A stretch of DNA of 64,000 bases from Tabrizicola sp. TH137 (lineage in GTDB: Bacteria; Pseudomonadota; Alphaproteobacteria; Rhodobacterales; Rhodobacteraceae): contig NZ_PKRQ01000005.1 in the NCBI RefSeq assembly GCF_002855575.1, positions 248,001-312,000 of the forward strand. The letters are read 5' to 3'. Positions within the stretch are counted from its first letter, which is position 1. Each line of letters starts with the position of its first letter. A model generated the notes under the pieces. It was not told the DNA's origin. It saw nothing but the letters and a program-made list of their open reading frames with translations, and searched no databases. Shown piece by piece: positions 17,837 to 26,051 of the stretch. The translations under genes were made by a program, and so were the position numbers.

Positions 17837-18916
17837 CTACCCCTTCGCCTTGAAGAACGGCAGCCGGCCATAGGCCGCGTCCGACATCAGGATCGCCATG
17901 AACACGATGCCCTGAAGCACCTGCATCGTGGCATCCGGCAGGTCCATCCGCCGCTGGATCAGCCCGGACGACGCATCGAACCCCGCCAGCAGCACCGCGA
18001 CCGGCAGGATGGCCAGCCCGTTATGCCGGGCGAGGAACGCGATCAGGATGCCGGTATAGCCATAGCCGGCGGCCAGCGAGGCATTGGCCGACCCATGCAC
18101 CGCCGCCACCTCGAAGAACCCGGCCAACCCCGCGCAGGCCCCGCCCAGCGCCGTGAAGCCAAGGATCAGCCGCCCCACGGGCAGGCCCTGCACCTCGGCC
18201 GCCCGCACATTCCCGCCCGCGATCCGCGCGGCAAAGCCCCAGCTCGTCCGCTCCACCAGAACCCAGGCCACGACACAGGCGATGATGCCGAAGACAAGGC
18301 CCCAATGCACATCCATCCCCGGCAGCATCCCGACCCGCAACCCCTCGGCCAGCGGCGCGGTCGAAGGTTTGTTCAGACTTTCAGGGTCGCGCAGCGGCCC
18401 CTCCACAAGGTGGTTCATCAGCGCGATGGCGATATAGGCCAGCAGCAGGCTCGATATCGTCTCATTCACGCCCCGGTAATGGCGCAGCGCGCCCGCCATC
18501 CCGATCCAGACCGCGCCCACCAGCATCGCGGCCAGCGCCATCAGCGGCAGTCCCACCGCCGCAGGCACCCCGGCCAGCGGCAGGGCCACCGCCCCGGCGG
18601 CCAGACCGCCCAGGACGATGGCCCCCTCTCCCCCGATCACGACAAGGCCCAGCCGCGCCGGCAGCGCCACACAAAGCGCCGCCAGCAGCAGCGGCGCAGC
18701 GCGCGACAGCGTGTTCATCCAGGAGAAGGCCGAACCAAAGGCCCCCTGCCAGACATAGCCGAAAAAGGCGATGGGCGATTTTCCCTGTGTCAGCAGGAAC
18801 AGCGCAAAGACAGCCAGCCCCGCCAGCAGCGCCAGAACCGGGATCACCACCGGCTCGGCCCGGCGCAGGGCCGCCATGGCCCCGCCCCCTGTCCCCTGCG
18901 CCTCGACCACCGCCAT
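17837..18916 (-). CDS. ABC transporter permease (BMP-type importer, first permease)
   Basis: This polytopic protein of about 359 residues is in the same permease family, with the longer N-terminus expected of the first permease of BMP/nucleoside importers. Recognisable features are [19 protein letters not shown], the region [20 protein letters not shown] typical of this subunit, and a terminal [22 protein letters not shown] at 18916 is chosen over the GTG three bases upstream because the purine-rich AAGGGGGCAAGG spacing suits it. It follows the binding-protein gene by 12 bases. It is predicted to heterodimerise with the second permease. Confidence 0.92.
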   Translation of the reverse strand: MAVVEAQGTGGGAMAALRRAEPVVIPVLALLAGLAVFALFLLTQGKSPIAFFGYVWQGAFGSAFSWMNTLSRAAPLLLAALCVALPARLGLVVIGGEGAIVLGGLAAGAVALPLAGVPAAVGLPLMALAAMLVGAVWIGMAGALRHYRGVNETISSLLLAYIAIALMNHLVEGPLRDPESLNKPSTAPLAEGLRVGMLPGMDVHWGLVFGIIACVVAWVLVERTSWGFAARIAGGNVRAAEVQGLPVGRLILGFTALGGACAGLAGFFEVAAVHGSANASLAAGYGYTGILIAFLARHNGLAILPVAVLLAGFDASSGLIQRRMDLPDATMQVLQGIVFMAILMSDAAYGRLPFFKAKG

Positions 18917-18928
18917 CACCTTGCCCCC

Positions 18929-20083
18929 TTACGACGTCGAACCGATGACACCCTCGACCAGGTAGCCCATGCCCTCCAGCACCGGGTCGGTCTCGAGGAA
19001 GGCTTCGCCATCGGCGGCAACCACATTGCCCTGATTGTCCTTCAGCGGCCCCTTGATGACGCTGAACCCGCCTTTCTCGATCTCGGCCTTCACCGCCTCG
19101 AACTGCGCGCGCCCCGCTTCCGGCACGGCAGGCCCAAGCGGCGACATCTTGATGAACCCGTCCGCCAGGCCGCCGCGCACGAAATTCGGGATCGCCTCGC
19201 CCGCCAGCGTGGCCGTGACCATGTCGGTATAGACCTTGGCCCAGTTCCACTCCGCCCCGGTCAGGTATTTCTCCGGCGCCAGCGACGACTGATCCGCGTG
19301 ATAGCCGCAGACGAAGGCGCCGCGCCCCGCCGCCGTCTCCACCACGACCTTCGGCCCGTCCACATGGCAGGTGATCACGTCGCAGCCCGCATCCACCAGC
19401 GCATTGGTGGCCTCCGCCTCCTTCACCGCCAGCGACCATTCGCCGGTAAAGATCACCTGGCAGGTGATCGTCGGATCAACCGACCGCGCCCCCAGAAGGA
19501 AGGAGTTGATGTTCAGCAGGACCTGCGGAATGGGCTTGGCCGCCACGAAACCGATCTTCTTGCTGACGGAAACATGTCCGGCCGCGATGCCGTTCAGATA
19601 CTGCCCCATCCCGATATAGCCGAAATAGCTGCCCACATTGGCCGGGTGCTTGTCCGCCGACCACAGGCCGCCGCAATGCTGGAACCGCACATCCGGGTTG
19701 TTCGGGGCAAGCGTCAGGATATGGGGGTCGAAATATCCGAAGGAGGTCGGGAACAGGAGCGTCGCCCCGTCCAGATTGATCATCGATTCCATCGACTTCT
19801 GCACATCCTGCGTCTCGGGGACGTTCTCCTCTTCGACGACCGTCACGCCCTCCATCGCCTTCACCGCCGCCGCACCGATGGCATGGGACTGGTTGTAACC
19901 GAAATCATCCCGCGGGCCGACATAGATGAAGCCCACGGTCAGCCCCGCCTGCGCCCGCGCCGCGCCCGGCAGCGCCGAAAGGGCGGCCATCCCGCCCAGC
20001 GCGGCCGTGCCGCGCAACAGATCGCGCCGCGACAGCAGCGACGGGGAGGACAGACGCGGGGAGGCCGGGCGGAAGACGGTCAT
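18929..20083 (-). CDS. BMP family ABC transporter substrate-binding protein with Tat signal
   Basis: This is a 384-residue periplasmic binding protein. The N-terminus has a twin-arginine motif (LLSRRDLLRG) followed by a hydrophobic segment and a probable AQA cleavage site near residue 46, so it is exported folded through Tat. The mature part starts GLTVGFIYVGPRDDFGYNQS, the hallmark of the BMP (PnrA-like) family. Family members usually bind nucleosides, but here the gene leads an operon encoding biuret and allophanate hydrolases, so a ureide ligand is predicted. GGAGAG precedes the start. Two inverted repeats lie in the divergent promoter region shared with a LysR gene. Confidence 0.93.
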   Translation of the reverse strand: MTVFRPASPRLSSPSLLSRRDLLRGTAALGGMAALSALPGAARAQAGLTVGFIYVGPRDDFGYNQSHAIGAAAVKAMEGVTVVEEENVPETQDVQKSMESMINLDGATLLFPTSFGYFDPHILTLAPNNPDVRFQHCGGLWSADKHPANVGSYFGYIGMGQYLNGIAAGHVSVSKKIGFVAAKPIPQVLLNINSFLLGARSVDPTITCQVIFTGEWSLAVKEAEATNALVDAGCDVITCHVDGPKVVVETAAGRGAFVCGYHADQSSLAPEKYLTGAEWNWAKVYTDMVTATLAGEAIPNFVRGGLADGFIKMSPLGPAVPEAGRAQFEAVKAEIEKGGFSVIKGPLKDNQGNVVAADGEAFLETDPVLEGMGYLVEGVIGSTS

Positions 20084-20159
20084 TCACACTCTCCATGTTG
20101 GGTTCCGGGGCTGCGCCAGGTCCGGGTTCCGGCCCGCGACTCGCCCCTGTCATTGTTTC

Positions 20160-20183
20160 TGCAATGCAGAATGCGGAATTGCA
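20160..20183. promoter_or_regulatory. Inverted repeat, candidate LysR operator of the biuret operon
   Basis: TGCAAT at 20160-20165 and ATTGCA at 20178-20183 are perfect 6-bp inverted arms with a 12-base spacer. They lie in the 155-base region between the divergent BMP-operon and LysR starts. The size and AT-rich dyad suit a LysR recognition or activation site. Confidence 0.45.
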
Positions 20184-20200
20184 CCGATGCCGTCTTGTGC

Positions 20201-20214
20201 TAAGTTTGCACTTA
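20201..20214. promoter_or_regulatory. TAAGT-N4-ACTTA dyad, candidate LysR site near the lysR start
   Basis: TAAGT (20201-20205) and ACTTA (20210-20214) form a perfect dyad with a four-base spacer, 25 bases before the LysR start codon. With the dyad at 20160-20183 it forms a two-site layout common for LysR regulators that repress themselves and activate the divergent operon. Confidence 0.42.
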
Positions 20215-20238
20215 ACCGCTGCAAGAAATGCATCACTC

Positions 20239-21144
20239 ATGCGCGCCCTCACGCCCCATCAGTTCATCGACGTCATCGCCCGCGCCGGCTCCATCCGGAA
20301 GGCGGCCGAGGCGCTGGCCATCACCTCCACCGCGCTGAACCGCCGCGTGCTGGCGCTGGAAGAGGAACTGGGCGTTCCCATCTTCGAACGCCTGCCCCGC
20401 GGCGTCCGCCTGTCCACGGCGGGCGAACTCCTCGTCACCCACCTGCGCCATCAGGCCTCCGATTTCGAACGCCTGCGCAGCCAGCTTGCCGATCTCGCCG
20501 GGGCAAGGCGGGGCCATGTCTCCATCGCCTGTTCACAGGCCCTCCTGCCCTTCTTCCTGCCCGAACAGATCGGCCGCTACCGGCGCGACCATCCCGGCGT
20601 CACCTTCGCCGTCCACCTGCGCGACCGCGCAGCGGCCGAGGCCGCGCTTGTCGAACATGACGCCGACCTCGCGCTGATCTTCGAACCGATCCGCCTGTCC
20701 GAGGTGCAGATCCTCGCCTCGGTCCGCCAGCAGATCCACGCCGTCATGGCCACCGATCACCCGCTCGCCGCGCGCGACACCGTCCGCCTGCGCGATTGCG
20801 CGGCCTATCCCGTGGGCCTGCCCACCGCGCAATACGGCGTCCGCGCCCTGATCGACCTCGCCCTCGTGCGCTTTTCCATCCGCCTGCGCACCGTGCTGGA
20901 ATCGGACAATTTCGACTTTCTTCGCCGCTATCCGGCGCAGGAACAGCTCATTTCCTTCCAGATTCCGATAGGCCTGCCCGAAGCCCCGGGAACCGAGGGC
21001 GTGGTCTCCCGCCCTGTGGATACCCGCGACATCCCCGAAGGCCGCCTCTATCTCTGCCAGTTGCGCGGCCGCACCCTGCCCGTCGCCGCCGCCAAATTCG
21101 CGGCCCAGGTCGAAGGCACCCTTGCACAGCGGTATCACGGCTGA
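20239..21144 (+). CDS. LysR family regulator, probable regulator of the biuret operon
   Basis: This 301-residue regulator has an N-terminal winged helix-turn-helix (SIRKAAEALAITSTALNRRV, followed by LGVPIFERLPRGVRLSTAGE) and a PBP2-type effector domain from about residue 90. The start at 20239 gives the standard LysR N-terminus MRALTPHQFIDVIARAGS; the upstream open frame lacks family features. It is divergent from the BMP/biuH/atzF operon with 155 bases between starts that hold two dyads, so it is the obvious candidate activator. Its ligand is probably a pathway ureide, by inference only. Confidence 0.92.
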   Translation: MRALTPHQFIDVIARAGSIRKAAEALAITSTALNRRVLALEEELGVPIFERLPRGVRLSTAGELLVTHLRHQASDFERLRSQLADLAGARRGHVSIACSQALLPFFLPEQIGRYRRDHPGVTFAVHLRDRAAAEAALVEHDADLALIFEPIRLSEVQILASVRQQIHAVMATDHPLAARDTVRLRDCAAYPVGLPTAQYGVRALIDLALVRFSIRLRTVLESDNFDFLRRYPAQEQLISFQIPIGLPEAPGTEGVVSRPVDTRDIPEGRLYLCQLRGRTLPVAAAKFAAQVEGTLAQRYHG

Positions 21145-21298
21145 CCGAAGCGCCGTCGCATCAGACGCCAACCCTGTCAGGCGCGCGCCACATCAGCGGC
21201 CCGCCTGCCCATCCACGAACCGTCCGCACCCGATCGGCAGCCGTCAGAAACCGTCCTGTTGTCCGCGATCTGCCCCCCGAACGGCAATTTCCCACGGC

Positions 21299-22561
21299 TC
21301 AGTGCCACAGCGGCCCGGTGAAGATGCCCAGCCAGCCCGCCATGGCAACAAGAACCAGACCGGGCGCAACCCGAAGGGCGAAAGCCCATCCGCCAGTGGC
21401 GCCCGCCATGACGATCTTCGTCACGGTGTTCGAGGTGAGACCGGCAAGGATCGGCACTGTTGCATCACTTGCGGCGACTTTCCCCGAGGCAACCAGCGTG
21501 GCCACCGAAATGGCCGCAGCATGGGTATCGACCAGCCCGCCGACAATGGCCGCCAGCAACACGCCCGTCCCGCCGAACCGATCCTGCAACGCGGCAGAGA
21601 TCAGCAGCACGACAGCAAGGACCGAACCGAAGGCAAGCGCCGTCGTCAGGCTGAAAACGCTGCCCGTCCGCCCGGTGTCGCCGCCCGCATGGCGCGCGGC
21701 CAGACCCATGAAGACCGCCCCGTAAGCGACAGCGCATCCCCCGGCAAGCAGCAGAGGGCCTGACAGGGTGATCAAGGTCGGCATGCTGATGGCCGCGACC
21801 ACCAGCGCCATCTGGATGATCGTCGCCACGCTGGACAGCACGGCACCTGCCACACAGGCGGGAAGAAGGTCCCTCGCTTTCCCGGCACGCGCGCCCATGG
21901 CGCCTATGGTTGCCGTGCTGGAAATGAAGCCCGAAATCGCCCCCGCAAGCGGCAGGCCGAACCGTGCCCCGAACAGACGGACCGCGACATAGCCCGCCGC
22001 GCTGATGGCCATGACCATGACGATCACGATCCAGATCGAATGGGGATTGAGTGCCAGATACGGCCCCATCGGCTGGTTCGGCACCAAGGGCAGGATGACC
22101 AGCGTCGCCGCCGCAAAGATCAGGGCATCATCCAGTTCGTCTTTCGAGATCACGGTGATGACAAGGTTGTGCAGCCAGGCCTTTGCATAAAGCAGCGCCG
22201 TGACAGTCACCGCGATGGCCGCAGCCGTCTGGGGTGACTGCATGCACATGCCCCCCAGAAGGGCCGTCAGGACAAGAACGATCTCCGTGGTCAGCCCGGG
22301 GTCCTGATCCTGCGCGCGCCAATAGGAAACAGCCGCCATCGCCGCGACACATGCCGTCAGAACGGCAAGCAGCAGGATTCCCCCAAGGCTGAACGCGACA
22401 GCGCCGGAGATTGCCGTGATCGTGAAGGTGCGGATGCCCGCCGGAGACCGCGTCGGACCCTCGCCCTTCCGCCGCTCGCGCTCAGCGCCGATCAGGGCGC
22501 CGACGGCCACCGCGCTGACCAGATTCAACACGGGCGTATCCGGGATCAGCAGATGTTCCAT
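21299..22561 (-). CDS. MgtC/SapB-like N-terminus with DUF4010 membrane protein
   Basis: This polytopic membrane protein of 420 residues has about a dozen hydrophobic segments. The N-terminal helices contain the MgtC-type stretch AVAVGALIGAERERRKGEG followed by AGIRTFTITAISGAVAFSLG. The remainder fits DUF4010, with ISGFISSTATIGAMGARAGK and GLVDTHAAAISVATLVASGK. The start at 22561 is where the membrane domain begins; the frame is open for another 108 codons without family-like sequence. The gene is monocistronic and convergent with the LysR gene. An FNR-type box about 65 bases upstream of the start suggests oxygen-responsive expression. Its transport or regulatory role is unknown. Confidence 0.87.
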   Translation of the reverse strand: MEHLLIPDTPVLNLVSAVAVGALIGAERERRKGEGPTRSPAGIRTFTITAISGAVAFSLGGILLLAVLTACVAAMAAVSYWRAQDQDPGLTTEIVLVLTALLGGMCMQSPQTAAAIAVTVTALLYAKAWLHNLVITVISKDELDDALIFAAATLVILPLVPNQPMGPYLALNPHSIWIVIVMVMAISAAGYVAVRLFGARFGLPLAGAISGFISSTATIGAMGARAGKARDLLPACVAGAVLSSVATIIQMALVVAAISMPTLITLSGPLLLAGGCAVAYGAVFMGLAARHAGGDTGRTGSVFSLTTALAFGSVLAVVLLISAALQDRFGGTGVLLAAIVGGLVDTHAAAISVATLVASGKVAASDATVPILAGLTSNTVTKIVMAGATGGWAFALRVAPGLVLVAMAGWLGIFTGPLWH

Positions 22562-22942
22562 GGGGTCCGACAAGGCCTTGGTCCAGCACCCAAGAATAGG
22601 CCGCGCAGCCCCCCCGGCATTGATTTGGATCACCTGCCAGTCATCTTTCCGTCCAAACCGCTGGGGCTGACTGCCAAACCCCTGATGACACAGGCCGTCC
22701 CCGCAGATGCCCAGGACGGGGCGACCCGGTTTGAGGCGCCGGGAAGGATCATCCGCCAATGTTCCGTGCGGTGCGCCACGGAGGCGTCCCCATGTGCAAC
22801 ATATGGCCCTCGCTTCGGACGCAAGACTTGCCCCCCGCAAGGCCAGCTTGGCGGCAAAGGCCCGCCCATCCCGTCGCCTGCTCAAATCGTCAACGCCGCA
22901 GGTCCGAAACGCGATCCGGGACTCCGCCTCATGCCCCCCTCG
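22562..22942. other. Intergenic region of 381 bases upstream of the DUF4010 gene
   Basis: I see no convincing gene here. It must hold the promoter of the DUF4010 gene, including the FNR-type dyad listed separately, and the 3' flank of the RND pump gene. No strong hairpin terminator was found. Confidence 0.5.
22620..22633 (-). promoter_or_regulatory. FNR/FnrL-type box upstream of the DUF4010 gene
   Basis: The plus strand reads TTGATTTGGATCAC, which on the minus strand is GTGATCCAAATCAA. It matches the TTGAT-N4-ATCAA consensus at nine of ten positions. Its centre is about 65 bases before the ATG at 22561, an ordinary distance for a class II or class I activation site. Confidence 0.6.
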
Positions 22943-25900
22943 TCATTCCCCTGCAATCCGGAGCGGCTGGATGGTCGCCGAAGGCAGTTCTGCCACTTCC
23001 ACGGCGCGCGTACCGGCACTCACCCGGAACCAGGCCGCATAAAGCGCGGGCAGGAAGAAAAGCGTCAGCACCGTCGCCACGATCAGCCCGCCCATGATCG
23101 CCATCGCCATCGGCCCCCAGAAGACCGACCGCGCCAGCGGGATCATCGCAAGGATCGCCGCCAGCGCCGTCAGCACCACGGGCCGCGCCCGTCGCACGGT
23201 GCTTTCCACGATGGCATCCCAGCGGCTCGCCCCTGCGGCAAGGTCGTGGTCGATCTGGTCCACCAGGATCACCGTGTTGCGCATGATCATCCCCGCCAGC
23301 GCGATCACTCCCAGCAGCGCCACAAAACCGAAGGGCGCGTTGAAGACCAGCAACGCCGCCACCGCCCCGATGGCCCCCAGCGGCGCCGTCAGAAAGACCA
23401 GGAACAGCTTGGAGAAGCTGCGCAGCTGAAGCATCAGCAAGGACAGCATCACGATGAACATCAAGGGAAACACCTTGAACAGCGCCGCATTGGCCTTGGC
23501 GCTCTCCTCTACCGCGCCACCGGTCTCGATCCGGTAACCGGCGGGCAAGGCGTCGATGATCGGCTGCAAGGCGGGCAGCAGGGCCGCCGTCACCGTCGGG
23601 GCCTGAACGGAAGGCGGGACATCGGCCCGCACCGTCAGCACCATGTCCCGGTTCCGCCGCCACAGGATCGGCTCCTCGAAACCGTAGGACAGATCGGCAA
23701 GCTGCGACAACGGCACCGCCGCCCCCGAGGGCAACAGCACCGTCAGTTCCCCAAGCCGGGACGGATCGGCCCGCTCCGCTTCGGGGGCGCGGACGATCAC
23801 GTCGATCAGCTCGGTCCCTTCGCGATACTCGGTCACCTTCACCCCCGAAAGCAGGGTCTGAAGCGTGTTCGACACATCCGCCGTGTTCAAACCCAGCGCG
23901 CGGATGCGGTCCTGATCCAGCCGGACCTGCAAGGTCTTGGCCTGCTCGTTCCAGTCGAATTGCGGCTCGATGGCATCGGGATTGGCGACCATCACCTCGC
24001 GCACCTCGCGCGCGATGCGGCGCACTTCGGCAGGGTCGGGTCCGATCACCCGGAACTGCACCGGAAAGCCGACCGGAGGGCCAAAGACGATCTGGTCCAC
24101 CCGTATCCGCGCCTCCGGCACTGCCCCGGCCGCCACCGCCGCCTCGATCTTCGCCCGCAGCCGATCCCGCGCCGCACTGTCCTGCGCCATGATGACCGTC
24201 ATCGCGAAGGACGGGTTCGGCAGCGCCGGGTTCAGCGCGAAGAAGAACCGCGGCGCCCCCGCCCCCACATAGGTCGTGGAAAAGCGCACATCCGGATCGC
24301 CCTTCACAATCGCCTCTGCCGTCAGCGCGGCCTGCGTCGTCGCCTCGATCGACGATCCCTCCGGCATCCGCGTCTCGATGAACAGCTCCGCGCGGGCCGA
24401 GGTGGGGAAGAACTGCTGCTGCACGAAGCCCATGCCGACCGCCGTCGCCACCAGCGCCGCCACGGTTGCCCCGATCACCCACCACCGCCGCCGCAGCGAC
24501 GCCGTCACCCCGGCCCGCAGCGCCCGGTAGAGGCGGCTGTCATAGCCGGAATGATGCGCCCCCGGCTTCGGTGGCGGCAGAAGCTTCAGCCCCAGATAGG
24601 GCGTCACGATCACCGCCACGAACCATGACACGATCAGCGCGATGCCCACCACCCAGAAGATGTTGCCCGCATACTCCCCGCTCGTGGATTGCGCCAATCC
24701 CACCGGCAGAAAGCCCGCCGCGGTGACCAGCGTGCCGGTCAGCATCGGGAAGGCCGTCGATGACCAGGCGGCCGAGGCGGCGGCGATGCGGTCATAGCCC
24801 TGTTCGATCTTCACCACCATCATCTCGACCGCGATGATGGCGTCATCGACCAGCAGGCCCAGCGCGATGATCAGCGCGCCCAGCGTGATCCGGTCGAAAT
24901 TCATCCCCCAGACCTGCATCACCACGAAGACCACGGCCAGCACGATGGGCACCGACAGCGCCACCACGATCCCCGTCCGCCATCCCAGCGTGACGAAGGA
25001 CACGACCAGCACGATCACCAAGGCCTCAAGGAAGGTCTTGAGGAACTCGTCGAAGGCATGAACCACGATATCCGCCTGATCCGAGGCCTGCACCACCTCG
25101 ACCCCAAGCGGCAGGTCGGCACGGAAGGCATCCACCTCGTCCCCCAGCCGCTTGCCCAGCGCCACGACATTCGCGCCATCCGCCATCGCCACACCGACCC
25201 CCACGGTCGGCCGCCCCTCGAAGAAGGCCAGATACCGTGCCGGCTCCTCATAGCCCCGCCGCAGCTCGGCGATGTCGCCAAGACGGATCACCGCCGCACC
25301 CGCCTGGATCGGCAGATCGCGCAGCGCGGCAAGACTGTCCAATCCCCCGCTGACCCGAACCTGCACCTCATCCGCCTGCGTCTGGATCGCCCCGGCCGCC
25401 GTCATCGCGTTCTGCTGCCCGATGGCATCAAAGATCACTTGCGGGGAAATCCCCAGCGTCGCCAGTCTGCGGTGGCTGATCTCCACCCAGACCCGCTCCT
25501 CCACATCGCCGATCAGCGCGACCTTGGCCGCATCCTCCACCGCCAGCAGACGCGTCCGCAGCTTTTCGGCATAGGCCTTCAACTCTGCCCGCCCCAGCCC
25601 ATCGCCCGTCACCATGTAAATGGCCGAGAAGACGTCGCCATATTCATCGTTGAAGAAGGGCCCGATCACCCCCTGCGGCAGGCTGGGCCGCAGATCGCCC
25701 AGCTTCTTGCGGATCTGGTACCAGACCGGCTGCACCACGCGCACCGAATCCTTCAACTGCACCTGAACCACCACCGCCCCGGGGCGCGAAAAGGTCCGGA
25801 CGTGATCCAGCTCCGGCAGTTCCTGAATCCGCTTCTCCATGGGTTCCGCGACAAGGTCCTGCATCTCCTGCGCCGTTGCCCCGGGCCAGACCGCCGTCAC

Positions 25901-26047
25901 CACCATCGTCTTGATGGTGAAGGTCGGGTCCTCCGCCCGCCCAAGGTTCACGAAGGCCAGCGCCCCCGCCGCCAGCGCGACGAGGATGGCAAAAAGCGTG
26001 ACCGCCGGATTGGTGACCGACAGCAGCGACAGGTTCAGGTTCCGCAT
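22943..26047 (-). CDS. RND family efflux transporter permease subunit
   Basis: This is a 1034-residue inner-membrane proton-driven pump of the AcrB/HAE type. The N-terminal helix reads LSVTNPAVTLFAILVALAAG, the porter domains follow (WPGATAQEMQDLVAEPMEKR), and the central helices carry the coupling acidic pair in LIIALGLLVDDAIIAVEMM. The second half repeats the fold and ends in LTLFFLPALYAAWFRV. ATG at 26047 is selected as the family-like start. It lies four bases after the membrane-fusion gene, with which it is co-transcribed. No outer-membrane channel gene is adjacent. The drug range is unknown. It is controlled by the divergent TetR through the operators between them. Confidence 0.94.
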   Translation of the reverse strand: MRNLNLSLLSVTNPAVTLFAILVALAAGALAFVNLGRAEDPTFTIKTMVVTAVWPGATAQEMQDLVAEPMEKRIQELPELDHVRTFSRPGAVVVQVQLKDSVRVVQPVWYQIRKKLGDLRPSLPQGVIGPFFNDEYGDVFSAIYMVTGDGLGRAELKAYAEKLRTRLLAVEDAAKVALIGDVEERVWVEISHRRLATLGISPQVIFDAIGQQNAMTAAGAIQTQADEVQVRVSGGLDSLAALRDLPIQAGAAVIRLGDIAELRRGYEEPARYLAFFEGRPTVGVGVAMADGANVVALGKRLGDEVDAFRADLPLGVEVVQASDQADIVVHAFDEFLKTFLEALVIVLVVSFVTLGWRTGIVVALSVPIVLAVVFVVMQVWGMNFDRITLGALIIALGLLVDDAIIAVEMMVVKIEQGYDRIAAASAAWSSTAFPMLTGTLVTAAGFLPVGLAQSTSGEYAGNIFWVVGIALIVSWFVAVIVTPYLGLKLLPPPKPGAHHSGYDSRLYRALRAGVTASLRRRWWVIGATVAALVATAVGMGFVQQQFFPTSARAELFIETRMPEGSSIEATTQAALTAEAIVKGDPDVRFSTTYVGAGAPRFFFALNPALPNPSFAMTVIMAQDSAARDRLRAKIEAAVAAGAVPEARIRVDQIVFGPPVGFPVQFRVIGPDPAEVRRIAREVREVMVANPDAIEPQFDWNEQAKTLQVRLDQDRIRALGLNTADVSNTLQTLLSGVKVTEYREGTELIDVIVRAPEAERADPSRLGELTVLLPSGAAVPLSQLADLSYGFEEPILWRRNRDMVLTVRADVPPSVQAPTVTAALLPALQPIIDALPAGYRIETGGAVEESAKANAALFKVFPLMFIVMLSLLMLQLRSFSKLFLVFLTAPLGAIGAVAALLVFNAPFGFVALLGVIALAGMIMRNTVILVDQIDHDLAAGASRWDAIVESTVRRARPVVLTALAAILAMIPLARSVFWGPMAMAIMGGLIVATVLTLFFLPALYAAWFRVSAGTRAVEVAELPSATIQPLRIAGE

Positions 26048-26051
26048 CGGT

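Noticed and set aside
17708-20203. An 831-codon plus-strand open frame across the BMP importer genes
   Set aside because: It is the antisense of clear permease and binding-protein genes and has a composition (Arg/His/Gln-rich) typical of GC-rich shadow frames.
22562-22885. N-terminal extension of the DUF4010 protein from an upstream start at 22885
   Set aside because: The extra 108 codons lack any membrane or family-like sequence, and they would contain the FNR-type box; the start at 22561 gives the normal N-terminus.
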